In this document: piece by piece, positions 25,960 to 35,355 of the stretch
Layout of the letters: the number at the start of each line of letters is the position of its first letter
Position numbering within the stretch: position 1 is the first letter of the stretch
NCBI GenBank assembly: GCA_963742715.1
Contig: CAVUMR010000002.1
Location: forward strand, 1,364,001 to 1,428,000
Direction: 5' to 3'
DNA: 64,000 nt
From: CAVUMR01 sp963742715
GTDB lineage: Bacteria > Actinomycetota > Actinomycetes > Mycobacteriales > Micromonosporaceae
Translations under genes and position numbers: made by a program
Notes under the pieces: generated by a model
The model's database searches: none
What the model saw: the letters and a program-made list of their open reading frames with translations, nothing else
What the model was told of the DNA's origin: nothing

Positions 25960-28421
25960 CGGGTGTCCCCCCTGTCACCGGGCTCGAGGTCGGTCGCGGC
26001 GTCGCTGGTACGCCAGTCGGGCTGCTCGTCGTCCCCGGAGCTGTCCGAGGAACCGTTGTCGGTGCCGGTGGTCCGTCCCCGTACCGATTCCCGCTGGTAC
26101 GAGGTCATCATCTGGCGGATCTCCTCGGGCGACCGGCCGGCCGACCGGCTCGGCGGGGGTGGCGTGGGCGGCGGTTCGTCGGTCAGCTGCGAGGCGAGGC
26201 TCGCCTGCCGGACCCGACGGGGCAGGCCGAGGTGTTCGCCGGTGTCGCCGCTGCCGTGCTCGGTGACCGGGCGGGCCCGGTGGGAGCCGCTCGCGCGACT
26301 GCCGTAGTCCGGCCGTGGCCAGGGCGCGGGTCTCGGGTCCGGCGAGGGGGCCGTCCGGGACTCGTCGGCGGCCCGACCGTTCGGGGTCCCGGCCGGGGTC
26401 GGCGCGGTCGCGTCGGTACCGATGGCGACCTCGGCGCCCACCCGCGAGAGCACCGGTTCACGGAGTACGGCCGGCTCGTCCGCGAGCTGCGCCGCCTCCT
26501 CGTCGCTCGGCGGCTCGGGTACGTCGTCCTTGTCGGCCAGGAGCGAGGTCGGGATGAGCACGATCGCCGTGGTACCTCCGTACGGGGAGGGCCGCAACGA
26601 GACCTGGATGCCGTGCCGGCCGGTGATCCGGGCGACCACGAACATGCCCAGTCGGGCGTTGTCGGACAGGGCCAGCACGTTGAACTCGGGCGGGTTGGCC
26701 AACCACTCGTTGGCGGCGGCCAGGTCGGTCTCGCTCATCCCCAGGCCGCGGTCCTCGATCTCCACCACGAAGCCCTTGGGTACCAGCTCGCCGCGGATCT
26801 GCACCTGGGTGTGCGGCGGGGAGAAGCTGGTGGCGTTGTCGATCAGCTCGGCCAACAGGTGGATCACGTCGCTGACCACCGCGCCGCCGAGCAGTACCGA
26901 CCCGACCGGCATGACCTTCACCCGCGCGTAGTCCTCGACCTCCGAGGCGGCGCTGCGCAGCACGTCGAGCATCGGTACCGGCTTGCGCCACTGCCGACCC
27001 GGCACGGCACCGCCGAGGATGATCAGGTTTTCCGCGTACCGCCGCATGCGGGTCGCCAGGTGGTCGACCGCGAACAGGTTCTTCAGGTCCTCCGGGTCAC
27101 CGGTCTTGCGCTCCATCGCGTCGAGCTGGGAGAGCTGCCGGTGCAGCAGCGCCTGGCTGCGACGGGCGATGTTGAGGAACACGTTGCTGACGCCGGCGCG
27201 CAGCTCGGCCTGCTCGACAGCGGTCTTGACCGCGGTCCGCTGTACCGAGTTGAACGCCTGGCTCACCTGGCCGATCTCGTCACCGCCGAACTCCAGCGGG
27301 GGTGCCTCGGTGTCCAGGTCCACGTCCTCGCCGCGACGCAGCCGCTCGACGACCTTGGGCAGCTGCTCCTCGGCCAGCCGGAGCGCGGACAGCCGCAGGT
27401 CGTGCAGCTGGCGCATCAGCGAGCGGGACACCCGGATGGCCAGGTAGATCGACGCGATCACGGCGAGCAGACCGAGCACTCCACCGAGCACGATGCGGAC
27501 GATGATGCCGACCGCGACCGGGGTGGCGTGCGCGAGCGCCTCGTCGGTACCGGCGCCTTCCACCTGTCGCAGCTCGGCGACCAGGTCCTCGACCGCACCC
27601 CGCCAGGTGGCCGGGGCGATCCCGAGGTCGGACTGGGTGCCACCGCGGGCGACCAGCTGGTTCTCCAGCTCCTGGTACCGGATGAACGGCGCCGAGTGGG
27701 TGACCTGGTCGTACTTCGCGTGCGCCTTGTCCGGCAGTTCCCGGGACGCTTCGGTGTACAGCGTGCGCTGGGTACCGACCATCTGCACCAGGCGCGGGTA
27801 GTCGGCGGAGTCGATCTGGCCGTCCGGCAGTACCGAGGCCACCAGCGCGTCCTCGCGGGAGAGCATCTCCCGGGACCGGGTGAACGACACCAGCGCGCGG
27901 GACTCGCGGGCGATGGACGGGTCGTTCAGCGTGCCCAGCGAGCCGTAGATCCGGAACGCGGAGTCGATCACGCGGTTGTACGCCTCGGACGCGTTGACGG
28001 CGTTGACCCGACCGGTGTCGATCTGGTTGCGCTGCTTGCGCAGGTCGTCGATGCGCCGCAGCGTGTCGTCGATCCGGCCCTCGAGCTCGTCGCTGGCGCT
28101 GCGCCGGGCGCTGCCGCTGGTCGCGCTGTCCCGGAAGGTGGTGATCACCTTGTCGGTGGCGGCCCGGCGGTCGTCGAGCTCGGACCGGGCCCCGCCGTGC
28201 TCACCGACGAAGACCGTGGTGGCGCGGCGTTCCTGCTGGAGCGCGGTGACCAGCGAGTCGGTCGGTTTACCGACCGAGTCGGCGAGAGCGCTCGCGGTGA
28301 TCAGGTTCAACCCGTCCCCGAGGGTCACCGCGGCGGTGAAGATCCACAGCGCTACCAGGGAGAGACTGGGGACGAGCAGCAGGGGGAGGGAACCGCGACC
28401 GAACCGACCGACAAAGGACAC
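25956..28421 (-). CDS. cvnA: Conservon sensor histidine kinase CvnA
   Basis: The protein has 821 residues. GTG 28421 (MSFVGRFGRGSL) follows a GAAGG site; the frame is open to 28469. Order: a first membrane helix (LLLVPSLSLVALWIFTAAV), a ~280-residue extracellular nitrate/NIT-type helical sensor domain, a second membrane helix (IIVRIVLGGVLGLLAVIASI), HAMP, then a HATPase domain with ELIDNATSFSPPHT and VEIEDRGLGMSETDL. No classic HisKA box was found, which is normal for CvnA. A long Pro/Ser/Arg-rich tail with LPRRVRQASLA and IRQMMTSYQRESVRGR motifs ends the protein; these are also typical of CvnA. It is the membrane input of the conservon. Confidence 0.92.
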   Translation of the reverse strand: MSFVGRFGRGSLPLLLVPSLSLVALWIFTAAVTLGDGLNLITASALADSVGKPTDSLVTALQQERRATTVFVGEHGGARSELDDRRAATDKVITTFRDSATSGSARRSASDELEGRIDDTLRRIDDLRKQRNQIDTGRVNAVNASEAYNRVIDSAFRIYGSLGTLNDPSIARESRALVSFTRSREMLSREDALVASVLPDGQIDSADYPRLVQMVGTQRTLYTEASRELPDKAHAKYDQVTHSAPFIRYQELENQLVARGGTQSDLGIAPATWRGAVEDLVAELRQVEGAGTDEALAHATPVAVGIIVRIVLGGVLGLLAVIASIYLAIRVSRSLMRQLHDLRLSALRLAEEQLPKVVERLRRGEDVDLDTEAPPLEFGGDEIGQVSQAFNSVQRTAVKTAVEQAELRAGVSNVFLNIARRSQALLHRQLSQLDAMERKTGDPEDLKNLFAVDHLATRMRRYAENLIILGGAVPGRQWRKPVPMLDVLRSAASEVEDYARVKVMPVGSVLLGGAVVSDVIHLLAELIDNATSFSPPHTQVQIRGELVPKGFVVEIEDRGLGMSETDLAAANEWLANPPEFNVLALSDNARLGMFVVARITGRHGIQVSLRPSPYGGTTAIVLIPTSLLADKDDVPEPPSDEEAAQLADEPAVLREPVLSRVGAEVAIGTDATAPTPAGTPNGRAADESRTAPSPDPRPAPWPRPDYGSRASGSHRARPVTEHGSGDTGEHLGLPRRVRQASLASQLTDEPPPTPPPPSRSAGRSPEEIRQMMTSYQRESVRGRTTGTDNGSSDSSGDDEQPDWRTSDAATDLEPGDRGDTR

Positions 28422-28747
28422 GTCACACCTTCGCTCAGCACTGCCTGAAGCGCAGACAGCTGAATTCACGAAACATCCAGATTTGGCCCCGGCGTACCCA
28501 CCGAGACGGGCCCTTGGCCGTTCGGTGAGTCACCGTGACCGAAGGGACAATACAGTACATTCCGCGTTCTTGCCGTAGCGGGGAGCAAGGCTCCTGGCAG
28601 TGATTTCTCGGCCGTAAAAGGCGCCACGGGACAGGCGGTCGCAGAAGCGCGATTTGGTGCGCAAGCATCCTATCGGGGCACCCCGGACGAGCGCATATCC
28701 GCACTCGCCGGGCGACCGCAGCGCGTCCAGGAGCGGCGCGCGAGTGA
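28422..28747 (-). other. Gap between P450 gene and cvnA
   Basis: No gene is seen in the 326 bases. On the minus strand a small hairpin GGAGC-ctt-GCTCC lies at about 28580-28600 and an AT-richer stretch (TACTGTATTGT) follows near 28550. This probably holds the end of the terpenoid operon and the promoter of the conservon, but no clear -35/-10 pair was identified. Confidence 0.4.
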
Positions 28748-30193
28748 TCAGGAACGCGGCTGGAAAACCACCTCGACCCGTCGGCTCGGGTGCAGGGCCG
28801 CCCCGGCGCGCGGCGGGATCCGTTCGCCCCCGCGGGACACCGGCCGGTACCGGCGCAGCACCGTGGCCGCGACGAGTTGTGCCTGCGTGGTGAACAGGTT
28901 GGCGCCCACGCAGGTGTGCGGACCGGCGCCGAACGGCAGGTAGGCGAACCGGTGCCGGCCGGCCGCCGCCTCGGCGGTGAACCGCAGCGGGTTGAACTCG
29001 TCCGGCCGCTCCCAGTGGTCCGGCAACCGGTGGGTGAGGTACGGGCTGATGACCACGGTCGCGCCGGCCTTGATCCGCACGCCGTCGATGACATCCGCGG
29101 AGGCGGCCAGCCGGGGCAGGAACCAGCCCACCGGGTACATCCGGAGCAGTTCCTGAATGACCATCCGGGTATAGGTCAACTCGGCGAGGTGCGCGGCGGT
29201 CGGAGATTGCCCGTCGAGTACCCGATCAAGTTCGGCGTACATGATCTGCGCCACGTCCGGATTCTGATCGAGTACCACCCACAGCCAACTGAGCGCGACC
29301 GCGGTGGTATCGGTACCGGCGACGAACATGGCGACGAGATCGTCCCGGATCTGCCGGTCGGTCAACAGGTCGCCGTTCTCGTCCTTGGCGTGGGTCAGCA
29401 GCGACACCAGGTCCACCCCGCTGTCGTCGGGCGCGGTGTCCTGGCTCTGCCGGACCAGCGGATAGATCACGTCGTCCACCGTGCGTACCGCGCGACGGAA
29501 CGCGCGGTCGCCGGGCAGCGGTACCGCGTCCGGTACGAACGGCAGCACCAGCCGGGTGTTCAGCGAGCTCATCGCCTTGGCGATGGCCGGACCCAGCCGG
29601 TCGGCGTCGGCGTGTCCGATCCGCCCGCCGAAGAACGCACGGCTGATCGAGCGCTGGGTCAGCCGGGTCATCTCCGTACCGATGTCCAGCGGCCGGCGCT
29701 CGCGTACCGCCGGGTCCCACTCGTCCACGACCTCGGCGATGGCCTCGGCCATCGGCTCCACCAGCTTCGTCACGCTGCGCACGGACAGCAGCGGCTGGAC
29801 CAGCCGGCGCCGCGGCCGCCAGGTCGGACCCTCGCCGGCCAGCCCGTCGCCTTCCAGCCGCTGCAGCGCCTCCCACAACATGCCTTCCCGGCGGTACCGG
29901 TCCGGGTTGTCCCGCAGGACGTGCTGCACATGTTCCGGACGGGTCAGTAGGTACGGCCGGAACAGCCCGAGGTTGAGCCGGACGACGTTGCCGTCCCGCC
30001 ACCCGCCGAAGCTCTCCAGCGCGGCCAGCGGATCGCGGGCCAGCCGGGGGACGGTACGACGGAACGGAACCGTGGGCGCCCGCGTCCCGGCCGCCGCCGG
30101 ATCGGCCGCGCTGTCGGTGGCCCGGTTGGCGGCGGTCGGGTCGTCGGCGGTCGGCGCCTCGGTGGCCCCGTCACGAGTTGTCTTCAGCCCCAT
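28748..30193 (-). CDS. Cytochrome P450 of the terpenoid/conservon locus
   Basis: The protein has 481 residues, with GAGGGA before the ATG. P450 motifs are complete: I-helix VAGTDTTAV (about 292-300), ExxR as QELLRMYP (about 347-354) and the haem loop FGAGPHTCVG with Cys at about 428. An N-terminal ~35-residue Ala/Thr/Asp-rich segment precedes the fold. Overall it resembles the pentalenene-oxygenase/CYP183-like type that oxidises cyclic terpenes. It starts 12 bases after the stop of the class I synthase gene, so the three genes form an operon, and it lies upstream of cvnABCD. P450 genes (cvnE) are known partners of some Streptomyces conservons. No ferredoxin gene is nearby. Confidence 0.92.
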   Translation of the reverse strand: MGLKTTRDGATEAPTADDPTAANRATDSAADPAAAGTRAPTVPFRRTVPRLARDPLAALESFGGWRDGNVVRLNLGLFRPYLLTRPEHVQHVLRDNPDRYRREGMLWEALQRLEGDGLAGEGPTWRPRRRLVQPLLSVRSVTKLVEPMAEAIAEVVDEWDPAVRERRPLDIGTEMTRLTQRSISRAFFGGRIGHADADRLGPAIAKAMSSLNTRLVLPFVPDAVPLPGDRAFRRAVRTVDDVIYPLVRQSQDTAPDDSGVDLVSLLTHAKDENGDLLTDRQIRDDLVAMFVAGTDTTAVALSWLWVVLDQNPDVAQIMYAELDRVLDGQSPTAAHLAELTYTRMVIQELLRMYPVGWFLPRLAASADVIDGVRIKAGATVVISPYLTHRLPDHWERPDEFNPLRFTAEAAAGRHRFAYLPFGAGPHTCVGANLFTTQAQLVAATVLRRYRPVSRGGERIPPRAGAALHPSRRVEVVFQPRS

Positions 30194-30205
30194 GGGTTCA
30201 GTCCC

Positions 30206-31141
30206 TCAACGTAGGTCGGTGGCGCGGTACATCCCCACCGAGATGCGAAGGCAGTTGATCAGCGCGGTCGCGCCCGCGCCGGCGTCACGGTCGCGCTCCG
30301 CGGCCTGCCGGACGAGCTCGTCGTGCCGGGCGACATGCGAGTCGATCCAGCGCTCCACCAGTTCCGGGCTCACCGCCGCGCCGTCGCCGGTACGCAGGTC
30401 GAGCACGTTCAACTCGCCGGCGCGGCGGTCCCGGTCCACCGAGCGCACGTCGTTGGCCAGCCGTACCGCGATCTCGGCCGAGGTCAGCGCGTCCGACCAC
30501 CGGTCCACCAGCTTCCCGCGCAGGCGGGGGCTGACCACCATCAGCAGCGCGATGGCGAAGCTGCGGTAGTTGACGTCGCGGGCGGCGACCGGCAGGTACT
30601 GCTCGACCGACGGTGGCCGGTGCCCGGACAAGGTGATGCGGCGGCTGGCCAGGACATGCTGGGCGCCGGCCCGCACCGCGTCACTGAGCGCGGTGACGAA
30701 CCGATCGGACAGCTCGTCGCCGCCGCGGCGGCGGAGTCCGGCGAGGAGATCGGCCAGCGCGGGCATCAGCGGATGCCCGCCGATCTCGGCCGGTGCGCCG
30801 GCCAGCGTGTCGTACACCGCGCGGACCACGGCCCGCAGTGTGGCCGGGTCGCTGGCGTTGTCGATCGCGTCGTCGAGCTGTACCGACCAGACCGCGTATC
30901 TGGCCAGCACGGCCAGGTCGCGCCGCCCCGCCTCCGGCGCGATGGCGGCCACGGTCGCCGGTACCTGCTCGAACAGCCGGGGGTTGGTGTTCACCCAGTC
31001 CGGATCGGCGGTACGACGGGTGTCGATGGACAGCCACCGGGCGGTGGCGTGGACCCGGTCGCGCTGCTCCGGCGGTACCAGCGACATCAGGTCGTTCATG
31101 GGTGCGATGGTCCGTTCATGGGTGCGCTGGGCCGGTTTCAT
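30206..31141 (-). CDS. Class I terpene synthase (diterpene synthase partner)
   Basis: The protein has 311 residues. The Asp-rich motif DDAID is at about 90-94 and the second metal site NDVRSVDRD at about 230-238 (NSE/DTE-like, with Asp as last ligand). Both are on helices of an all-alpha class I fold, and a C-terminal VGMYRATDL lies near the usual RY position. It removes diphosphate with Mg2+ and forms a carbocation. ATG 31141 overlaps the stop of the class II cyclase gene (ATGA). A tandem 20-bp near-duplication at the start offers a second ATG at 31099. Expected substrate: the bicyclic diphosphate from the adjacent class II enzyme. Confidence 0.85.
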   Translation of the reverse strand: MKPAQRTHERTIAPMNDLMSLVPPEQRDRVHATARWLSIDTRRTADPDWVNTNPRLFEQVPATVAAIAPEAGRRDLAVLARYAVWSVQLDDAIDNASDPATLRAVVRAVYDTLAGAPAEIGGHPLMPALADLLAGLRRRGGDELSDRFVTALSDAVRAGAQHVLASRRITLSGHRPPSVEQYLPVAARDVNYRSFAIALLMVVSPRLRGKLVDRWSDALTSAEIAVRLANDVRSVDRDRRAGELNVLDLRTGDGAAVSPELVERWIDSHVARHDELVRQAAERDRDAGAGATALINCLRISVGMYRATDLR

Positions 31142-32745
31142 GCGATGGGGTGCGCCGCGCTCGGCGTATCGCCGGTGTGTTGGCGACCCATCGCCAGGGC
31201 GGCGAGCCGGGCCGCGCGGATCACCCGCACCGGCGCGTACAGATCCTTGGCGTGCCACAGCCCGGGCGGGTTGGCCGACACCTCGGTGCGCGCCAGGAAT
31301 TCCGTACCGCGGGCGATCGCCGGCCCGACCCGGTCGGCCTGGTGCGGCCCGGCGGCGCGGCAGAGGATCTGCACGGCGTACGAGGTCTCCTCGACGGTGC
31401 CGCTCCACCGGCCCCAGGACCCGTCCGGCCGCTGCGTCGCGAGCACCCACTCCACCGCTCCGGCGAGCGCCTTGGACACCGCCGGACGGTCCAGTACGGC
31501 CAGCGCCAGTGCCGACGCGGCGGTGGCGTAGTACGCCGACGCGTGCCACTTGTCCAGCCAGCTCCCGTCCCGGCGCTGGTTGTCCAGCAGCCACTCGACG
31601 AGCATGTCCACCGCCGGTACGAACCGGGCCGCGTCGATCGGGTGCCGGCGCAGGTGATCCGCGAGCGTCTCCAGCACGTGCGCGTTGGTACTGGTCGACG
31701 GCGTGCGCTCGTCCCGGAAGCAGGTGAAGTAGCCGTCCTTGCGGTAGTCCATCAGGCAGTCCGGCCGGTGCTCCCGGCCGTGTCTGGCGAGCGCGAGAAG
31801 CACGACCGCGGTGTCGTCGGAGTCGGCCGGCAGTCCCGGCGCGGCCGGTGCGCCGTCCGGGCCGAGCCCGGCCTCGAGCGTGTCGAGTACGGCGTCCGGC
31901 ACCGGCACCGGGATGCCGGCGGTCGCGAGGCTCACCGGTACCCAGGCGTGCTCGAAGTAGGTGATCGGGGTGACCCCCGGGACCGGGCCGTCGCAGCGGG
32001 CCTGGAGCCGCTCCAGGAACCGCACCGAGGCCGCGGCGCGGGTCCGGCCGGGAGTCCCGATCCAGGCGGCGGTGGCCGCGGCCGACGCGCCGACGGCTCC
32101 ACCGGGCGCGCGCACCCCGGCCGCGGCGACGGCGTGCGGACCGGCCACCTCGAGCGAGGCGCAGAGCTTGCTGGGCAGTTGACCGGCGGCCGCGGCCGCG
32201 CGGAACTTGCGGACCAGCGTGGAGTCGTACCCGGTCGGCACGGCGAGGTGGGTGCCCGGCGCGATCGACTCGAAGCCGGGGGTCGCGGCCCTGGCGGTGT
32301 CGGCCAGCGCGTCGAGGTGCGCGTTGACGTCGTCGACCAGCGCGGGGATGAGCAGCTCGACCGCGATCGTGTCCGGAATGGACACTGTCGAGGCCGGGCT
32401 GAGCCAGCGGTCCAACAGGTCCAGCCCGCGCTGCACGGCCACCAGCACCCGCGGGTCGGTACCGACCGGATCGGCGCGCCAGGTGGCGAGCAGGGCCTCG
32501 GTGGCGCTCAGGGTCGGCACCACGCCGTACCCCTCGCAGCCGCCCCAGCCGCCGTCCGCGCTCTGCTGGTCGCACAGGTACCCGATCCGGTCCTGATGTC
32601 CGGACAGCCAGGGCGCGAGCCGCACCAGCCGGGCGGTGTCGTAGATGGACGGTGCGACCTCGCCCCAGTTGTCGTCCGCCACGTCGCGGAGCAGTGCTTC
32701 GGCTGCCGTGCCTACAGACCCATGTTGTTGGAGGTTCGGCGGCAA
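31138..32745 (-). CDS. Class II diterpene cyclase
   Basis: The protein has 535 residues, close to bacterial class II cyclases. The general acid motif is DSDD at about 308-311 (DxDD). QW-type repeats of the alpha-barrel fold are seen as QQSADGGWGGCEGYGV near the N-terminus and QRRDGSWLDKW and QRPDGSWGRWSG near the C-terminus. A substrate-lid block, TYFEHAWVPVSLATAG, precedes DxDD. It would protonate geranylgeranyl diphosphate to a copalyl- or kolavenyl-type diphosphate. The TTG start has GAGGGGA at good spacing. It is the first gene of the terpene operon. No GGPP synthase gene is in the window. Confidence 0.9.
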   Translation of the reverse strand: MPPNLQQHGSVGTAAEALLRDVADDNWGEVAPSIYDTARLVRLAPWLSGHQDRIGYLCDQQSADGGWGGCEGYGVVPTLSATEALLATWRADPVGTDPRVLVAVQRGLDLLDRWLSPASTVSIPDTIAVELLIPALVDDVNAHLDALADTARAATPGFESIAPGTHLAVPTGYDSTLVRKFRAAAAAGQLPSKLCASLEVAGPHAVAAAGVRAPGGAVGASAAATAAWIGTPGRTRAAASVRFLERLQARCDGPVPGVTPITYFEHAWVPVSLATAGIPVPVPDAVLDTLEAGLGPDGAPAAPGLPADSDDTAVVLLALARHGREHRPDCLMDYRKDGYFTCFRDERTPSTSTNAHVLETLADHLRRHPIDAARFVPAVDMLVEWLLDNQRRDGSWLDKWHASAYYATAASALALAVLDRPAVSKALAGAVEWVLATQRPDGSWGRWSGTVEETSYAVQILCRAAGPHQADRVGPAIARGTEFLARTEVSANPPGLWHAKDLYAPVRVIRAARLAALAMGRQHTGDTPSAAHPIA

Positions 32746-32939
32746 GCCTGATCCCCTCTTCAGACAGCCGGAGATGACCGGTTGATCCGGTCTGTCCGGG
32801 CATGGCGTTACTGGCCGAAGTGGCCGGAAGCCATACAGTCTGCCCGGTTACCCAGAGCGAGGCAAGCGTAGCTGTTCGATGGCTCGCATTTGCCGGTCCC
32901 CGGCACCCGCGAGCTGCCGTGCCGGTCCAGGTGGATGGG

Positions 32940-33842
32940 TCAGCCGGTGGCCCCGGTCTGGCGTTCGGCCGCGTCGATCGCGTTGCGGAACAGCATCGCG
33001 ACGGTGACCGGGCCGACGCCGCCGACGCGCGGAGTGATGGCGCCGGCGACCGTGGCGCAGGACTCGTCCACGTCGGGTAGCAGCCGCCGACCCTCGTACC
33101 GCACCCCGCCGCCGACCACCACCGCGCCGGGTTTGACGTGCTCCGGCTGGATGATGCCCGGCACCCCGGCCGCCGCGACCAGGATGTCGGCGCGCCGGGT
33201 GTACCGGGGCCAGTCCGACACCCCGGTGTGCACCACGGTCACGGCGGCATTCGCGGTCGGTCGCTTCTGGGCCAGCAGGATCGCGAGCGGCCGGCCGAGG
33301 GTGGCGCCGCGGCCGAGGATCACCACCTCACGCCCGGCCACCGGGATGTCGTGGAAGGCGAGCAGCGCCTCGATGCCGGCCGGCGTACAGGGCAGCGGGG
33401 CGGGCAGGCCGAGGGTCAGCCGGCCGAGGTTGAGCGGGTGCATCCCGTCGACGTCCTTGTCCGGGTCCATCACGCCCAGCGCCCGGTCGTAGTCGAGGTG
33501 GGCCGGTACCGGGTGCTGGACCAGCAGCCCGTGTACGGCCGGATCGTCGTTGTACCCCCGGATCACCGCGTGCAGGTCGTCCTGGCCCGCGTCGGCGGGA
33601 AGGTGCGTGTGCGGCGACTCGAAGCCGAGGTCGGCGGCCTGCCGCTGCTTGATCCGGATGTACCCGGCGCTCGCGTCGTCGTCGCCGACCAGCACGGTAG
33701 CCAGCGTGGGTACCACGCCCCGGCCCCGCAGCGCGGCGACCCGGGTCGACACGTCGGCGAGCACGCTCTCGGCAACCGGCTTGCCCGGCAGCAGCCGCGC
33801 GGTGGCGGTGTCGTCCGGACTCTCCACCCGTGACGTGGACAT
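32940..33842 (-). CDS. folD: Bifunctional methylenetetrahydrofolate dehydrogenase/cyclohydrolase
   Basis: The protein has 300 residues from ATG 33842, which has GGAGG upstream (the frame opens at 33947). FolD motifs: the catalytic Lys in SAGYIRIKQRQAADLG, GLLVQHPVPAHLD, DPDKDVDGMHPLNLGRL, the NADP loop VILGRGATLGRPLAILL and the C-terminal ITPRVGGVGPVTVAMLFRN. It interconverts 5,10-methylene-, methenyl- and 10-formyl-tetrahydrofolate in the cytosol. SGYI is usual where SAGYI is seen here. Not functionally linked to the neighbouring terpene genes. Confidence 0.93.
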   Translation of the reverse strand: MSTSRVESPDDTATARLLPGKPVAESVLADVSTRVAALRGRGVVPTLATVLVGDDDASAGYIRIKQRQAADLGFESPHTHLPADAGQDDLHAVIRGYNDDPAVHGLLVQHPVPAHLDYDRALGVMDPDKDVDGMHPLNLGRLTLGLPAPLPCTPAGIEALLAFHDIPVAGREVVILGRGATLGRPLAILLAQKRPTANAAVTVVHTGVSDWPRYTRRADILVAAAGVPGIIQPEHVKPGAVVVGGGVRYEGRRLLPDVDESCATVAGAITPRVGGVGPVTVAMLFRNAIDAAERQTGATG

Positions 33843-34156
33843 GCGACCTCCTCGGGCGTGGAGGCCCAGGCGGTCGACCCCCACGGCGAGCTCCCCGATG
33901 GTTGATGCCATCCCGTGCCGCCAGTCGCGTTCCGTCCAGCATGCCACCCGGTGTACGCCGGCCGGAGCGGGGCCGTACCGAGGTCAGCCCCCGCAACCCC
34001 AGTTCGTGGTGACGGTGCTGGCGCACCCCGCGACGCATACCGACGCCGGGTCGTTTCAACGGAATGCGAGGCTGTCGATACCAGGCGTTCTCGTGACTGA
34101 TCACGGTCGGCCGACCTACGCTCGGAGCAACCGCTGAAGCCCCCGGGGGGATCGCT
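33843..34156. other. Divergent intergenic region
   Basis: The 314 bases between folD (-) and the TIM-barrel gene (+) hold the folD ribosome site and no credible gene or repeat. No promoter could be assigned with confidence. Confidence 0.4.
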
Positions 34157-35182
34157 GTGACTGTCCCGAGGCCGGTGCTGCGGGCACTGTTCCAACAGCG
34201 GGTGAGCGGGGACGACAGCCTGCTCCGGCTGGCCCGGTTGCGGTTCGCCCAGGCCGGGCTCGCCGCCGAGGTGTACGCGGGCAGCCACGACGAACTGGAT
34301 CGGCTGCTGGAGTTCGCCCCGATCGAGCCGGCCGTTCCGTCGGTACACCTGGCCCGTGACCTGAACCTGTTCACCGCGCGCGGCCAGGACGCGGTCGAGG
34401 CGTTCGCCCGCCGGTACACCGGCCGGGTCATGGGTCTGATCGTGCACGACCGGACCGAGATGTCGACGCGGCTGCCGGAGTTCGCCGCCGCCATGCGCGC
34501 CTTCGCGCGGCGGATCCGCGGGCACCGCCGGCCGTGCGTGTTCATCGAGTACGCGGCCGGGGTGCCGCCGGAGCGGTTCGTCGCGCTGGCCGAGGCGTTG
34601 CGGGACCTCGACGAGGTGAGCCTGTGTCTCGACATCGGCCATGTCGGCATCCGGCAGGCCGGCCACGCGCTGTTCACCGCCCGGCCCGAGCTGGCCGGTC
34701 GGCTCACCACCACCGACCCGCGGCTGCCGGAGGCGGCGGCGGAACTGCAGCGGGCGATGGGTACGGCACTGCCGACCGTTCTGCGGATGATCGAGGCGCT
34801 CGGCTCGATCGGCAAGCCGGTGCACTTCCACCTGCACGACGGCCACCCGTTGTACCCAGGGTCACCGCAGGACCATCTGAGCTTCCTCACCCGGCTGCCG
34901 GTGCCGTTCGACTATCGCGGCGGGCGGTCGCTGCCGCCGTTGTACGGCCCGAGCGGGCTGGCCGACATCGTGCGTACCGCGGTCGAGTCGATCGGCCCGG
35001 ACCTGGCCACGTTCAACCTGGAGATCCATCAGGTGGACGGTCGGTTGCCGCTGCGCGACGCGGCCGGACTCTTCTCCCATTGGACCGATCTGACCAACGC
35101 CGAACAGATGAACTGCCTGTTGTCCGTGCTGGCCGAGAATGCGGTCCTCGCATTAGCGGCGCTCGAGTCGTCGGCGGCGTGA
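34157..35182 (+). CDS. Xylose-isomerase-like TIM-barrel protein
   Basis: The protein has 341 residues, with GTG 34157 after a G-rich site. The pattern of strands and acidic/His ends matches the AP-endonuclease-2/xylose isomerase superfamily: CVFIEYAAGV, SLCLDIGHVGI (metal Asp/His), VHFHLHDGHPLYPG (His/Asp pair) and FNLEIHQ (final Glu). Metal-dependent isomerase or epimerase chemistry is possible, but no subfamily was recognised. A hairpin follows the stop. Confidence 0.65.
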   Translation: MTVPRPVLRALFQQRVSGDDSLLRLARLRFAQAGLAAEVYAGSHDELDRLLEFAPIEPAVPSVHLARDLNLFTARGQDAVEAFARRYTGRVMGLIVHDRTEMSTRLPEFAAAMRAFARRIRGHRRPCVFIEYAAGVPPERFVALAEALRDLDEVSLCLDIGHVGIRQAGHALFTARPELAGRLTTTDPRLPEAAAELQRAMGTALPTVLRMIEALGSIGKPVHFHLHDGHPLYPGSPQDHLSFLTRLPVPFDYRGGRSLPPLYGPSGLADIVRTAVESIGPDLATFNLEIHQVDGRLPLRDAAGLFSHWTDLTNAEQMNCLLSVLAENAVLALAALESSAA

Positions 35183-35187
35183 TTGAG

Positions 35188-35215
35188 TTCAATTCCGGGC
35201 AGCGACGGAATTGAA
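35188..35215 (+). terminator. Hairpin directly after the TIM-barrel gene
   Basis: A perfect 9-bp stem TTCAATTCC/GGAATTGAA with a ten-base loop starts 5 bases after the stop codon. There is no T run. Confidence 0.55.
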
Positions 35216-35355
35216 ACGAATTAGCGAACCGATCGCGGAAGACATTTCGACGACCCTGCCCGTGCGCCGGATTCTGTCCGGACAATGACCTCGTCGGCCC
35301 GCGTTTCTACTGGCGCTGGGGGGTGCCGGGCCCGGGTCGGACAAGGGGGAACGGT

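Noticed and set aside
26232..28448. A 738-codon open frame on the plus strand opposite cvnA.
   Set aside because: Low-complexity shadow; cvnA on the minus strand has full membrane, HAMP and HATPase features.
32940..33842. folD as a tailoring or regulatory part of the adjacent terpene locus.
   Set aside because: It has its own ribosome site, is separated by ~195 bases from the cyclase start, and is a one-carbon housekeeping enzyme.
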